From positions 53,702,012-53,766,011 of the forward strand of contig CM042157.1 in assembly GCA_023376005.1 (NCBI GenBank): DNA of 64,000 bases, written 5' to 3'. Shown here piece by piece: positions 1-9,742 of the stretch. A model generated the notes under the pieces. That model was not told the origin of the DNA. It saw nothing but the letters and a program-made list of their open reading frames with translations, and made no database searches. This stretch comes from Doryteuthis pealeii (taxonomy: Eukaryota; Mollusca; Cephalopoda; Myopsida; Loliginidae). Within the stretch, counting starts at the first letter, position 1, and every line of letters begins with the position of its first letter. The position numbers and the translations under genes were made by a program.

Positions 1-559
1 ATAGGGCCGCACATTATGAATAGACTTAGATAGATAGTAGATTAATACAAGAGACTTGAAATAGAGAGAGGGGAAACAGACAGACAAAATTCACTGGGTT
101 AGATGATAGATATGGCTGAAATATATTTTTCCAATGAAAAAAAAGAAAAAATTATTATGAACAAAAAAGTAAGAAAATTTAAAAAAAAAAGAGAAGAGAT
201 TGCTAAAGACAAGATACAAAGGCCGAAAACTATTGAGTGGCATTTCGATAGAAATATGTGAACAAAAAATACAATTAAGAACAATTTCCAACGGAGAAGA
301 AAGAAAGAAAAGAAAAAGAAGTACGGTAAAGAAAATGAAATGATTAATTCACTCAATTGTCTTCAAACGAGGAAAAACGCGTGAAGCCAAACTCTAACGA
401 GCGAACATTGTTTCACAGATCTGAAATTGGGAAAACGGCTTTACATAAAAGCATGTTCTTTTTAGTCTGACACTCCCTTCCAATGATTCCTCTTTAGCTT
501 CTTGATTATATTCTAAGCAGCATGTGTCAGTGTTGCCTGGGATAACGATGATTCATGAG
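1..559. other. Unassigned AT-rich sequence
   Basis: No gene is visible. The plus strand is A/G-rich (GAAA-type runs), and the open frames on the minus strand are only the F/S-rich translation of that composition. I see no repeat family in it. Confidence 0.5.
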
Positions 560-788
560 ACTTATCTCTCTCTTTTTAATATATATAGATAATGAGAATT
601 ATAGATATATTATATATAATGAGAATTAAATATATATAATATAATGAGATTAATATGTTAGATAGATATATAATCTCACTTATATATGTATATATATGTA
701 TATATATATATATAATTCTCACAATTATGTATATATATGTATATATATATATATATATAATCTCATTATATATATATATATATATAAT

Positions 789-819
<31 letters not shown>

Positions 820-982
820 ATTCTCATTATATTGTATATATATATATATATATATATAATTCTCATTATATAGTATATATTATATATATATATATATAAT
901 TCTCATTATATATGTATATATATATATATATATAATTCTATAATGTATATATATATATATATATATAATATTATATATAGAT

Positions 983-1014
<32 letters not shown>

Positions 1015-1361
1015 TCTCATTATATATGTATATTATATTATATATATATATATAATATAATTCTCATATATATGTGTATATATATATATATAATTCTCAT
1101 TATATATGTATTATATATATTAATAATATATATAATAATTCTCATTATAATATGTATATATATATATATATATATATAATTCTCATTATGTATATATATA
1201 TATATATAATTCTCATTATATTATGTATATATATATATATATAATTCTCATATATGTATATATATATATATATAATTCTCACTCATATATGTATATATAT
1301 ATATATAATTCTCATTATATGTATATATATATACAATTCTCATTATATATGATATTATATA

Positions 1362-1411
<50 letters not shown>

Positions 1412-1597
1412 TCCATTATATATTATATTATATATATGTATATATATATATAAATCTCATTATATATGTATATATATATATATGTATATATATATATTTC
1501 TCATTATATATGTATATATATATATATAAATTCTATTATATTAATTATTATATATATATATATATATATATGTATATGTATATATATAATTCTCATA

Positions 1598-1644
<47 letters not shown>

Positions 1645-1670
1645 CTCATATATATGTATATATATATGTA

Positions 1671-1731
<61 letters not shown>

Positions 1732-1926
1732 ATTTCATTATATATGTATATATATTATATTCTCATTTTGTATATAATATATATATATATATATATAGAT
1801 AATTCTCATTCTGTATGTATGTATGTATATAAATATATATATATTAATTTTCATTATATACATATATATATATACATATATATAATTCTCATCATATATA
1901 TATATATACATATATATAATTATCAT

Positions 1927-1957
<31 letters not shown>

Positions 1958-1975
1958 TATATATAATTATCATCT
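560..1975. repeat. (TA)n satellite punctuated by ATTCTCAT
   Basis: About 1.4 kb of (TA)n broken at irregular 30-80-bp intervals by the octamer ATTCTCAT, with TATATATGTATA variants between. More than twenty punctuations are visible, mostly in one orientation. Long Y/I-rich open frames cross the tract, but they are translated simple repeat, not genes. Confidence 0.95.
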
Positions 1976-2317
1976 CTCTTTTCCTATATCCCACTCTCTC
2001 TTTTCATGTCTTCAGACAATTGTATTAATTATTCGCCATATGCTCGTTAATCAGAGCATTATTATTTTCCCCAGACTTTCTCACTTACCTGTTCTCTTAC
2101 GACCTTTGACCTATCCTTCCTTGTCTTTGTTAACGTATCCACATTAACCCATTTTGTTCTGTATGCCCGCCAGCTAATCGGGTCCCTTATGCAGTTGATA
2201 AATCCGAGACAATATGGAATAGAACAACCAATCTTATTTTTTACCCTTTTTCATGCCAATTGATCATTGGAATTTATGCAGGACATAATCTTGTTTCTAT
2301 ATCGTCTCATCCATATG
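1976..2317. other. Unassigned intergenic sequence
   Basis: Mixed-composition sequence without a recognisable repeat, RNA gene or coding potential. Confidence 0.4.
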
Positions 2318-2890
2318 GTTTGGTTTGTTTTGTTTTACGGCATACCACCCTCCGTGGGTCATTTAATGCCGATAAATAAAGTCATTCTTAATGGGTACTC
2401 AATATTTTTATGAATACATTTTCTATTTAACCCATAGATGCGACCCTAACAGGTACTACCACTCTGGGTCAGAGTGGACATGGGAGCAATGGTGATGATG
2501 TATGCTCAAAATTCCCCACACCTCTAAAAATGGAACCTCACCATCAGATAGAGTTTAACGTCATTCCCCGGACATGTAGACCCACAGCCACCGCATTCAA
2601 GCACCCATGTGGGCTTGTCTTAAGGGCAATAAGGTTGGGGCAGTCATATAGTTGCTAGGGCTTGACGTAACCAACCAGATTGATCGGAGGGGCCTCTCCA
2701 ACCACCCGTCTAGCCCAAGATAAGGCCAAAGTGGAGTATTGCAAGTCATGGACTACTCATCCACCTGGGTTCTATCACGGGGTCGCCACCCACGGCCAAA
2801 AGGTGGCCCCATTGGGTGAGTCTTACCCCTCTGCAGAGGTGCAGTCGGTGCATTCTAACGCCCCAGCCGACAGGGCGGTTATGCATATGA
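2318..2890 (+). repeat. Family A element, long form with variant head
   Basis: Starts with the variant head (TTTTACGGCATACCACC...TCATTTAATGCC), which can form a GGCAT/ATGCC stem. It continues with the family body (GACCCTAACAGGTACTACC, GGGTCAGAGTGG, CCATCAGATAGAGTTTA) and ends near CCGACAGGGCGG. An extra ~200-bp GC-richer segment around 2,570-2,800 is missing from most copies but is shared with 52,200-52,570. An open frame at 2,680-2,916 is carried by this segment; I do not recognise it and consider it fortuitous. Confidence 0.7.
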
Positions 2891-2921
2891 AATTTTCTCA
2901 AGTGATTTTTGTTTAGTGACT

Positions 2922-2999
2922 TTCAATCCTGTAGAATTTGGTAATAATTAATATCGGTTTTGATTGTATAATTTTCGACTAGAAATAATAAAATCCTGG
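2922..2999 (+). repeat. Family E fragment, 5' side of interrupted copy
   Basis: Carries the arm motifs AATTTGGTAATAATTA, TATCGGTTTTGATTG and AATAATAAAATCCTGG. The match stops where LINE sequence begins at about 3,000, so the LINE probably inserted into this copy. Confidence 0.65.
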
Positions 3000-3400
3000 C
3001 ACGAGTGGACTTTAATGAAACGCTTGGAAAAAAAGCTAGATGGTAACAGTACAAGGATACTGTGTATTGTTATGAACCAATCCTGGAAACAGCAACCCAC
3101 TAAATAGGCGCTACACACCCACTTACAGATGATCTAGCACATCTCGTAAATAAGCCTGCCCAAGCCGAATGTCTGTTGCAGGAAACGATAGACATTGGTC
3201 ACTACGTGAACACAGATAAAACAGATTTCATATGTTTTAAACAACATGGAGCCATCTCCACATTAAATGACAAGTCTCTTAAATTAGTAGACCAGTTTAC
3301 ATACATAGGTAGCAATATCTTATCTACAGAAACAGATGTTTACTGGGGAAAAGGGATGAACTCGTAAGCAACGTTCTGTATACTCCTACATATAGACTCA
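3000..3400 (+). pseudogene. LINE reverse transcriptase fragments, rearranged order
   Basis: Two pieces of one RT family sit in the wrong order. About 3,006-3,110 reads WTLMKRLEKKLDGN...NQSWKQQPTK, which normally lies C-terminal of the palm in these APE-type LINEs. About 3,128-3,350 reads DDLAHLVNKPAQAECLL, then NTDKTDFICFK and LVDQFTYIGSNI, which is the palm region after the catalytic (F/Y)ADD box; here it appears as TDD. Stops and frameshifts surround both. Family assignment rests on recognised peptides; the clade (RTE/Jockey-like) is uncertain. It lies inside a family E repeat. Not functional. Confidence 0.75.
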
Positions 3401-3535
3401 CGACCAGCTCAAACCTACATACAACAGCTCTGTAAGGACACTGTATGCTGTGTTGAGGGCTTCACAGTAGCGATGATCGATAGAGACGGATGACGAGAGA
3501 ATAGAGAGAATCTATGTTGTCAGCACAAATTGATG

Positions 3536-4475
3536 ATGATGACATATTCATATTTTTGGTTACAGTATCCATGCTGTATAATTTTATTGTAGATATTACC
3601 TAATGATATCTGTTTTTAGTTGTATAATGTTTCACTAGTAATAATATAAATTCTGATATCTTTGGTTTAGAAGAAAATTATCAAGCATTATCAAACCCAA
3701 CAGCATTGCAAGTCTGTAACCAAAAATAAAATGTATAAAAGATATATAGAAGTGTACTTATTTTTGAAGAGCTACGTGTTCTGATTTCTGGTTATATATG
3801 CTATATAGAATTTTGTAATATGTTTTAATTAATGTTGTTTGTACACGAGCCTGAAGTTGCTTACAATATCTAGTGTCGCTTAAGTGGTCACTTAGCTAAA
3901 TATTGAACAGGTTTATCGCGTTTTAAATTATTAAGCATTAATTATTACCAAACTCTACAGTACCGAAACTGTAAATAAAAATAAATAAATAAAAGATAAC
4001 ATGGAAATATATAAAGAGGATACTTATTTTATGACAGCTACGTATTCAGATATTTGGTTACAGAGTTTTAATATTATAAAATTTGGTAATAGTACCTAAT
4101 AATAACCGTTTTTATTTATATTCACTAGAAATAATAAAATCCAGGTATGTTTGGTTTAGAGGAAAATATTTAAACATTAGTTATTACCAAACTCAACAAC
4201 ATTGTAAGTTTGTAAACAATGATACAATTTACCCCCCCCCCAAAAAAAAAAGAAATGGCATAAGAATATATATAAGTCGGGTACTTATTTTAACAACTGT
4301 GTATTTGTATTTTTAGTTATAGAATTTTAACCAAAATAGAATTTTATAGAATTTGTATAATTTAGTAATGAATTGTACCTAATAATATCCGTTTTAATAG
4401 TATCATGTTCCACTAGAAATAATAAAATTCTGGTATACTTGCTTTAGAACGAAATTAACTTTTAATCACAGGCAC
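3536..4475 (+). repeat. Cluster of family E AT-rich fold-back repeats
   Basis: At least four partial units repeat the same motifs: TACTTATTTTT, TTTTTGGTTACAG, ACCTAATAATATCCG, TTTCACTAG and AATAATAAAATCC, then TTTGGTTTAGA. Reverse-oriented stretches (TATTACCAAACTC, GTAACCAAAAATA) alternate with forward ones, as expected for fold-back units. Short open frames here, such as 4,083-4,316, are incidental. Confidence 0.75.
3843..3915 (-). repeat. 5S rRNA-derived sequence
   Basis: On the minus strand this reads like the 3' half of 5S rRNA: GATAAACCTGTTCAATA, then TTAGCTAAGTGACCACTTAAG, ending ATATTGTAAGC. Compare 5S GGCCTGGTTAGTACTTGG..GGGTGACC..GGTACTGTAAGC. Diverged, and embedded between family E arms, so it is a repeat and not a 5S gene. 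Confidence 0.65.
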
Positions 4476-4487
4476 CGGTCATAAAGA

Positions 4488-4845
4488 TAATTGATTGATT
4501 GATTGATTTTAGCAGTATGTCAATCCGTCCAGGGTTATTCTATGCCTTGACATTAGGGAATTGCGTTCATTGTCCGTTCATAATTACATTTTTGTTATTG
4601 TTTGTTAAGAGGTTTTTGTTTGCACACAGTTATTTTGAATACGAATATTTTTTAAACAGATCTAATTGACCCATTGATAGTACTCTAACAGACACTAACA
4701 TTTCAGGTCGGAGTGGACCCGGGAGTAATGATAACAAGGAGGTACACCACAAGGTAGTGTACTGTCATACCCAAGACACACATTTTTTTTGGTGGTGACT
4801 TAGAGTTAGCGTATTCTAAGCCCCGCCGAAAGGGCGATCAATGCT
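4488..4845 (+). repeat. Family A element, near full length
   Basis: Head TGATTGATTGATTTTAGCAG..GTCAATCCGTC..GGGTTATTCTATGCC, one tandem-repeat unit (TTTGCACACAGTTATTTTG), then the body (CAGATCTAATTGACCC, AACAGACACTAAC, GTGGACCCGGGAGTAATG) ending in CCCCGCCGAAAGGGCG. About 350 bp, and it runs straight into (TA)n. Confidence 0.8.
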
Positions 4846-4849
4846 GTAG

Positions 4850-4850
4850 A

Positions 4851-4882
<32 letters not shown>
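4850..4882. repeat. (TA)n microsatellite
   Basis: Uninterrupted TA dinucleotides between a family A end and a LINE 5' truncation point. Confidence 0.95.
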
Positions 4883-4884
<2 letters not shown>

Positions 4885-4885
<1 letters not shown>

Positions 4886-6085
4886 TGTGTGTGTTCGGTC
4901 CACAACGATCATCGATGGTACCCCTCAAGTTGAAGGACGGGTCTTTCCTCCATAAGAGTTCTGAGGGTATCATGAAACGATGGACGGAGCACTTCACGGA
5001 CCTCTTTCACAACCCCACAGTCATCAGCAGCCTGCCTCAACGGGACACGATACATGAGATGATTGATCATCTCACCATCGGTGAGATCCACAAAACAATT
5101 AAGGAAATTATTTCCTTAATTGTTTTGTGGATACTGGAAAGGCACCTGGTCTTGATGGCATTCCTGTTGAGGTTCTCCGACACGGTGGTGACAGGATCGC
5201 TGCGGAGGCCCACCCTTTTTTCTGATGTATGGCTGGGTGTTCCTGTCCTTCAGAGTTAGATTGATGCAATCTTGGTCTCAATATACAATAGCAATGGTGT
5301 GCAGTCGGCCTGTGACAATTACCGGGACACAAGCCTTATCGAGACAGTGGGTAAGGTATTTGCTAAGCTCTTGCTTAACCGGCTCTCTAGTTGACTCATT
5401 TGTCTATCTTGACAGCGCACTATCCAGATGTGGATTGCTTGACTCCGAAATATCCCGAAGGATCGAATGGGCAAGCAGGGCCTTCGGTGGATTCAAGAAA
5501 CGTGTATGGTCGGACAGAGGTATTACCATCAGGACGAAGCTCAGCGTGTATGAATCGTGTTTCTTGTTCTGTATTATTCGGAAACGTAGACTACGTATCG
5601 TCGACACATCAAAGCCTTAGAGAGATTTCATCAGACATGTCTCAGAAAGATTTAAACATTGGGTGGCAATCCTTCTGCAAATGCCCTGGGCTGGGCATCT
5701 TGCAAGAATGGAAGACGGCAGACTCCCGAAACAACCTTTCTATGGAGAACTGTTATGTTGGAAACGTCCGAAGCACAAGCCCCGAAAACGTTTTAGAGAT
5801 GTCATTAAAAAAACCCTTAAGACTCTCGATATAAATATTCATGAGTGGGAAAGGTTAGCTACGAATCGTGTGGTGTGGAAGAGACTTGTTCATGGTGGCT
5901 GTAAGGGGTTTGAGGTATAGCGGCTCGAGCACTCCAACATGAAACCGGCTTTACGTAAGCGGCACATGACGAATGTCCTGGACACATTTCCTACATTTAA
6001 GCCTGACCATGTATGTCATCTGTGGCAGGGCTTGCCTGTCGAGGGCAGGGCTTCTCAGTCACGTACGGTCACATTCTTCTGAAAA
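4885..6085 (+). pseudogene. APE-type LINE remnant with deleted RT core
   Basis: Recognisable LINE ORF2 pieces in order: LKLKDGSFLH..IMKRWTEHF before the RT; then, in another frame at about 5,133, TGKAPGLDGIPVEVLRHGG; then SIYNSNGVQSACDNYRD and KVFAKLLLNRLSS near 5,265-5,388; then a jump straight to VDSFVYLDSALSRCG..EISRRIEWASRAFGG; then GHLARMEDGRLPKQ..YGELL at 5,690-5,760 and a C-terminal HVCHL..LPVEGRASQSR near 6,010. The palm with the (F/Y)ADD catalytic box is missing between LLNRLSS and VDSFVYL, so this is an internal deletion derivative. It also has frameshifts and stops and a 22-bp perfect palindrome at 5,086-5,132. Clade not assigned. Confidence 0.8.
5086..5132. repeat. Perfect 22-bp-arm inverted repeat inside LINE ORF
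   Basis: Arms 5,086-5,107 and 5,111-5,132 are exact reverse complements around the 3-nt loop TTA. It falls between HKTIKEI and TGKAPGLDG, where related LINEs have only a couple of residues, so the right arm looks like an inverted copy of the left arm that shifts the frame. Confidence 0.9.
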
Positions 6086-6097
6086 TAATTTTAAATG

Positions 6098-6165
6098 GAA
6101 AAAATACCTTATTTAATTGAGTAAAATGGATATTATTGATTAACATAAGGTATTTTGTGATGTTT
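6098..6165 (+). repeat. Left arm of ~65-bp inverted repeat flanking PLE remnant
   Basis: Matches the reverse complement of about 6,830-6,898 (shared TTGAGTAAAA, TGGATATTATTGAT, AACATAAGGTATTTTGTG) with a few mismatches. The two arms bracket the Penelope-like coding remnant. Confidence 0.8.
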
Positions 6166-6189
6166 AACTAGGTGAGGGGACAAGATATA

Positions 6190-6785
6190 AATCCGGGTCT
6201 TTGTTTTGTCGTATTATAAATCGAAATTATGCTAGATTCCACAATTTTTCTTAGTTTTTTTGTTGTGTATCCTAACTAATATTTTGGATTCTTTAAAATT
6301 AAAGAGGTGGTTGGTTTTCAAAATGTATTTAGTTAATGTATTATTCAATTGCCTGTTTTTATGTCTCTTTTGTGCTCGTAGATTCGTTTGTTGGCATTTC
6401 TAGATGTCTCACCTATATACTGTTTATTGCATCCTAAACATTGGGTGGTGTATACGCCAGCATCAGACCTTGTGTGAGTATAGTTGTTGTTTTTTTTTAT
6501 TGTTAATAATATTTTAAATTGTTTTTGAGAAGTTTGTAACAGTTTTGTTTCCTAAATTATTGAGGTGTTTTTCAAATGGTTGTGGCCGAATTATTGGGTA
6601 AGATAATGTATCTGTTTAATTGTTTATTAGCGGAAGTATTGTTAATAGAATTAGTAGAAAGGTGTTTTCGGTTGTGAATTTTGAAGGCTTTCTTTTTGGC
6701 ACGTTGTATGAATTGTTTTGGATATTGTAATTGTGTGAAAGTTTTATATATGTAGTCGAATTCTTCATTTTTTTGGTGCAGATCC
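6190..6785 (-). pseudogene. Penelope-like element remnant with GIY-YIG endonuclease
   Basis: Reading the minus strand, about 6,775-6,560 gives EFDYIYKTFTQLQYPKQFI followed by NRYIILPNNSATTI, typical of the C-terminal RT part of Penelope-like elements. About 6,465-6,345 gives DAGVYTTQCLGCNKQYIGET followed by SRNANKRIYEHKRDIKTGN. That is a GIY-YIG nuclease signature: GVY, a CxxC pair, YIGET, and the R and EH positions. Stops (after GN, after ATTI) and frame changes show it is dead. Flanking inverted arms at 6,098-6,165 and 6,830-6,898 may be element termini. Confidence 0.75.
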
Positions 6786-6829
6786 TAAGAGCTCTAAGAT
6801 AAAAACGAATATAGTTAAACTAGTGCTTA

Positions 6830-6898
6830 AACATCACAAAATACCTTATGTTGATCAATAATATCCATTTTTTACTCAATTGAATAAGATATTTTGCC
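6830..6898 (-). repeat. Right arm of inverted repeat flanking PLE remnant
   Basis: Reverse complement of 6,098-6,165 with a few substitutions; starts AACATCACAAAATACC. Confidence 0.8.
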
Positions 6899-6924
6899 AT
6901 TAACTAAATTTATTTTTAGGAGAA

Positions 6925-7056
6925 AAACTTACATCACATAGTTTAAATGTGGACGCCGACGTCAAATATTTTTCCATTCATTAAAATTATTTCTAAGGAT
7001 TTTCGGGGAAGATTACGTCACGTAGTTTTAAATAAGGACGCCGACGTTAATCAGCG
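6925..7056 (+). repeat. Short direct duplication
   Basis: Two copies of a ~40-bp segment, TCACATAGTTTAAAT..GGACGCCGACGTCAA (about 6,932-6,966) and TCACGTAGTTTTAAAT..GGACGCCGACGTTAA (about 7,018-7,050), separated by ~50 bp. They lie between the PLE arm and family X, possibly within the same element terminus. Confidence 0.65.
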
Positions 7057-7074
7057 TCTTAAAGTATGTATTTT

Positions 7075-7309
7075 TTCACATATTTAGATACCAACAAAAC
7101 CAGCTACATACCAAAGCAGATACTCGCAGACTTTTGTTTTCATTGATGATATATTTTTCTTTAAACCAACGAAGGCCCTGAGGAAGGTTTGTTAAACAAA
7201 CCGAAATACTGCCAGTGTCGGCTTATTACATATCAATCGTTAATGAAACTTGTCTTTTCAATTTTTTATAAAATTACATATTGTCGGATTTACTTCCATC
7301 TTTTCCTCA

Positions 7310-7315
<6 letters not shown>
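7075..7315 (+). repeat. Family X repeat, copy 1
   Basis: Shares order and sequence with 34,600-34,850: CTCGCAGACTT.T, AATTTATTTTTC-like, AACGAAGGCCCTGAGGAAGG, CCGAAATACTG, AAACTTGTCTTTTCAATTTTT, ATTACATATTGTCGGATT, CTTCCATCTTTTCC. It ends directly in (TA)n. It may be terminal sequence of a Penelope-like element, given its neighbour; this is inference. Confidence 0.7.
7173..7224 (+). ncRNA. Candidate type-I hammerhead ribozyme
   Basis: Core CTGAGGA (7,178-7,184; matches C3-U-G-A-N7-G-A9). Stem II: GGTTTGT / ACAAACC (7,186-7,192 with 7,196-7,202, loop TAA). Then GAAA (7,203-7,206), and helix III of five pairs (7,206-7,210 with 7,214-7,218, loop GCC, one U-G wobble). Cleavage triplet GTC (7,217-7,219), and helix I of five pairs (7,173-7,177 with 7,220-7,224, one wobble). 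Odd point: one extra A (7,185) between A9 and stem II, which could weaken activity. Hammerheads are known in Penelope-like elements, and a PLE remnant lies next to this one, but its ORF is on the other strand. Confidence 0.45.
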
Positions 7316-7351
<36 letters not shown>

Positions 7352-7363
7352 ATATATATATAT
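7316..7363. repeat. (TA)n microsatellite
   Basis: TA repeats with a single TAT interruption, at the 3' end of family X. Confidence 0.9.
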
Positions 7364-7688
7364 GTATGCTCTATCTATTGTATTGAGCACTCTTTACTTA
7401 TAAATATGCCAAACTATGATATAGCATATAGACTGTACTTATTCATCTGTGATACTATCTCTATATACAATTTTGTATGATTATAAAGACATTATTCTTC
7501 TTAGATTCGGTACATAATCAATAGAAATATTGATAGTTTCCAATTATGCTTTCCGGAATCACTTTCTTGTTCTGTGCTTTAAATTTGTCGAGCGGGCAGG
7601 GTTTTTCACATGACTATCTATTTATACAGCAGGCAGCCTAGTAAGAACGTCAGCCACTGGTCTTCCTACACAGCATGGGCTTCGTTCG
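7364..7688. other. Unassigned sequence
   Basis: AT-rich sequence without recognisable repeat or coding signal. Confidence 0.4.
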
Positions 7689-8139
7689 GCTTCTGCACGC
7701 ACCAAAAACCAAAATAAAGAAAGAAAACAAGAAAAGAAGAAAAATAAAAATTAAGGAAGAAAAGAAAAAAAAAAGAAGAGAAACAAAACCTAAGCTGCAG
7801 TGGCAGTAGTAAACGCAGTCATGTGTCTGGAGAGAGCTTGGAATATCAGACGTAGTCACAGACACGGGAATGGTTGGATAGATGTGGAGAGTAAGACCGG
7901 GGCAGGAGGGAGAGTAATAATCAATGATCTCTTATCGTACGTTAGTAGGAAAAGGGGGAAGGTGGAGAGTGCTGTGGAATGAGAGTGTGGTTGGGACGAA
8001 TAGGTTATGGGAGGAATTGGGGAGGAGGAGGGGGAGGAGAAATAGAGAGTATGGATGACTTAAAAGAGAGAAGTGGAGAGAGGATAATTGTGAAAATAGA
8101 AAATAATACGGCGAGGAAGAGTGGTGAAATAAAGGAAAA

Positions 8140-8670
8140 ACTAAGAAAGAAAAAGAGATAGAAGGGAAGCCCGAATGATGGAGATGAGAATAGAGATATG
8201 TTAGAATAGAAGGAATCTGTATAAGAAAAAGAAAGAAAAAGAGATAGAAGGAAACCTGAATGATGGAGATGAGAATAGAGATATGTTAGAATAGAAGGAA
8301 TCTATTAGAAGGAATCGAAAGAAAGAAAAGAGATAGAAGGGAAACCTGAATGAGATGAGAATAGAGAATAGAATAGATCTGTATAAGAAAAAGAAAGAAA
8401 AAGAATAGAAGGGAAACCTGAATGATGGAGATGAGAATAGAGATATGTTAGAATAGAAGGAATCTGTATAAGAAAAAGAAAGAAAAAGAGATAGAAGGGA
8501 AAACTGAATGATGGAGATGAGAATAGAGATATGTTAGAATAGAAGGAATCTATAAGAAAAAGAAAGAAAAAGAGATAGAAGGGAAACCTGAATGATGGAG
8601 ATGAGAATAGAGATATGTTAGAATAGAAGGAATCTGTATAAGAAAAAGAAAGAAAAAGATAAATTGTATA
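8140..8670 (+). repeat. ~85-bp purine-rich tandem repeat
   Basis: Six units marked by GAATGATGGAGATGAG at 8,173, 8,258, (8,348, internally deleted), 8,420, 8,506 and 8,590, each followed by AATAGAGATATGTTAGA and GAAGGAATCTGTATA. Units are nearly identical apart from small deletions, so amplification was recent. Confidence 0.9.
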
Positions 8671-9639
8671 AGAAAAAGAAAGAAAGAAAAAAAGAAAAAA
8701 GAAAGAAAACAAAACAAAGAAAGAACGTTTATAAAAAGAAAAGAAAGGATCATTCACAGGGAACATTTACAAAGAAAGAAAAGAAGGAACGAAAGAAAGA
8801 ACATTTATATCTAGAAGGAAAGAAAAAGACAAAAAGGAAACATTTATAAAGTCAAAAAGAATAACAAAGGATCATTCACAAGGGAAAAAAGAAAGAAGGA
8901 AGATTTATAAAGAAAGAAAAAAAAGATAAAGAAAGATCGAAAGAAAAAGAACATTTTCAAAGTCAAAAAAGAAAAAAAAGAAAGAAAGAGAATTTAAAAA
9001 GAAAGAAGGAAGGAAAGAAAAAAAACGGAAGGGACATTTATAAAGAAAGAAAGAAATCTGGAAGAAAGAACATAAAACATAAATCTTATGAAAAAATAAA
9101 AAGAAAGAAAAGTCAAAATAAAGTAGAAAAAAAGAAAGATGAAACAGAATCAAAAGGGAAAAGAAAAATTAGATAAATAAAAGGTACAAACAAAAAGAAA
9201 GAAGTTTGAAAATAATAGGAAGAGAAAGAAGAGGAAAAAAGAAACAGAATAAAAATGAGAGAGAGAGAGATTGAAAAGAAAAGAAAAAGACAGGAAAGGT
9301 ATAAGAAAAGGCAGTAAGAGAAAAAGAAACAAAGAAAATAAGAATGAAAAGAAAATGACGAAAATAAGATGTAAAATAAAAAGAAAGACGACGATAAAAG
9401 GAAAAAAAAAAAACGAGGAAAAAGAAGAAAAACAGAAGTGAAAGGGAAAGAAAAAGGAAATGTACAAGAGAAGAAGAAAATGGAGAAAAAGAAAGAGTTA
9501 AACGACACAAGGAAACTTAAATAAAAGACCTAAAAGCAAAAAGGAAAGAAAAAAAAAAGAAAGACATAATAAACGAAAATGAAGAAGTAAAAATAACAAA
9601 GAAAGTAATTGGAGAAAAAGAAAAGAAACAGTGATTAAC

Positions 9640-9742
9640 TTGGGTTGGCACAAGGCCAGAAATACGGGGGCTTCAGTGAGAATCGAACTCACTGTAGTCT
9701 GCTTGCCTAGGTCGCTAACCGTATACCACGCGAGTCTATAAG
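9640..9742 (-). repeat. Family B tRNA-derived SINE
   Basis: Minus strand: tRNA-like head ending GGTTAGCGACC, B-box-like GTTCGATTCTCACTG, then GGCCTTGTGCC and AAGTTAATC at the 3' side. Inserted in the polypurine tract; about 100 bp. Confidence 0.7.

Noticed and set aside
576..2028. Long Y/I-rich open frames on both strands
   Set aside because: Pure translation of (TA)n with ATTCTCAT; no stop codons arise because of the repeat, not coding selection.
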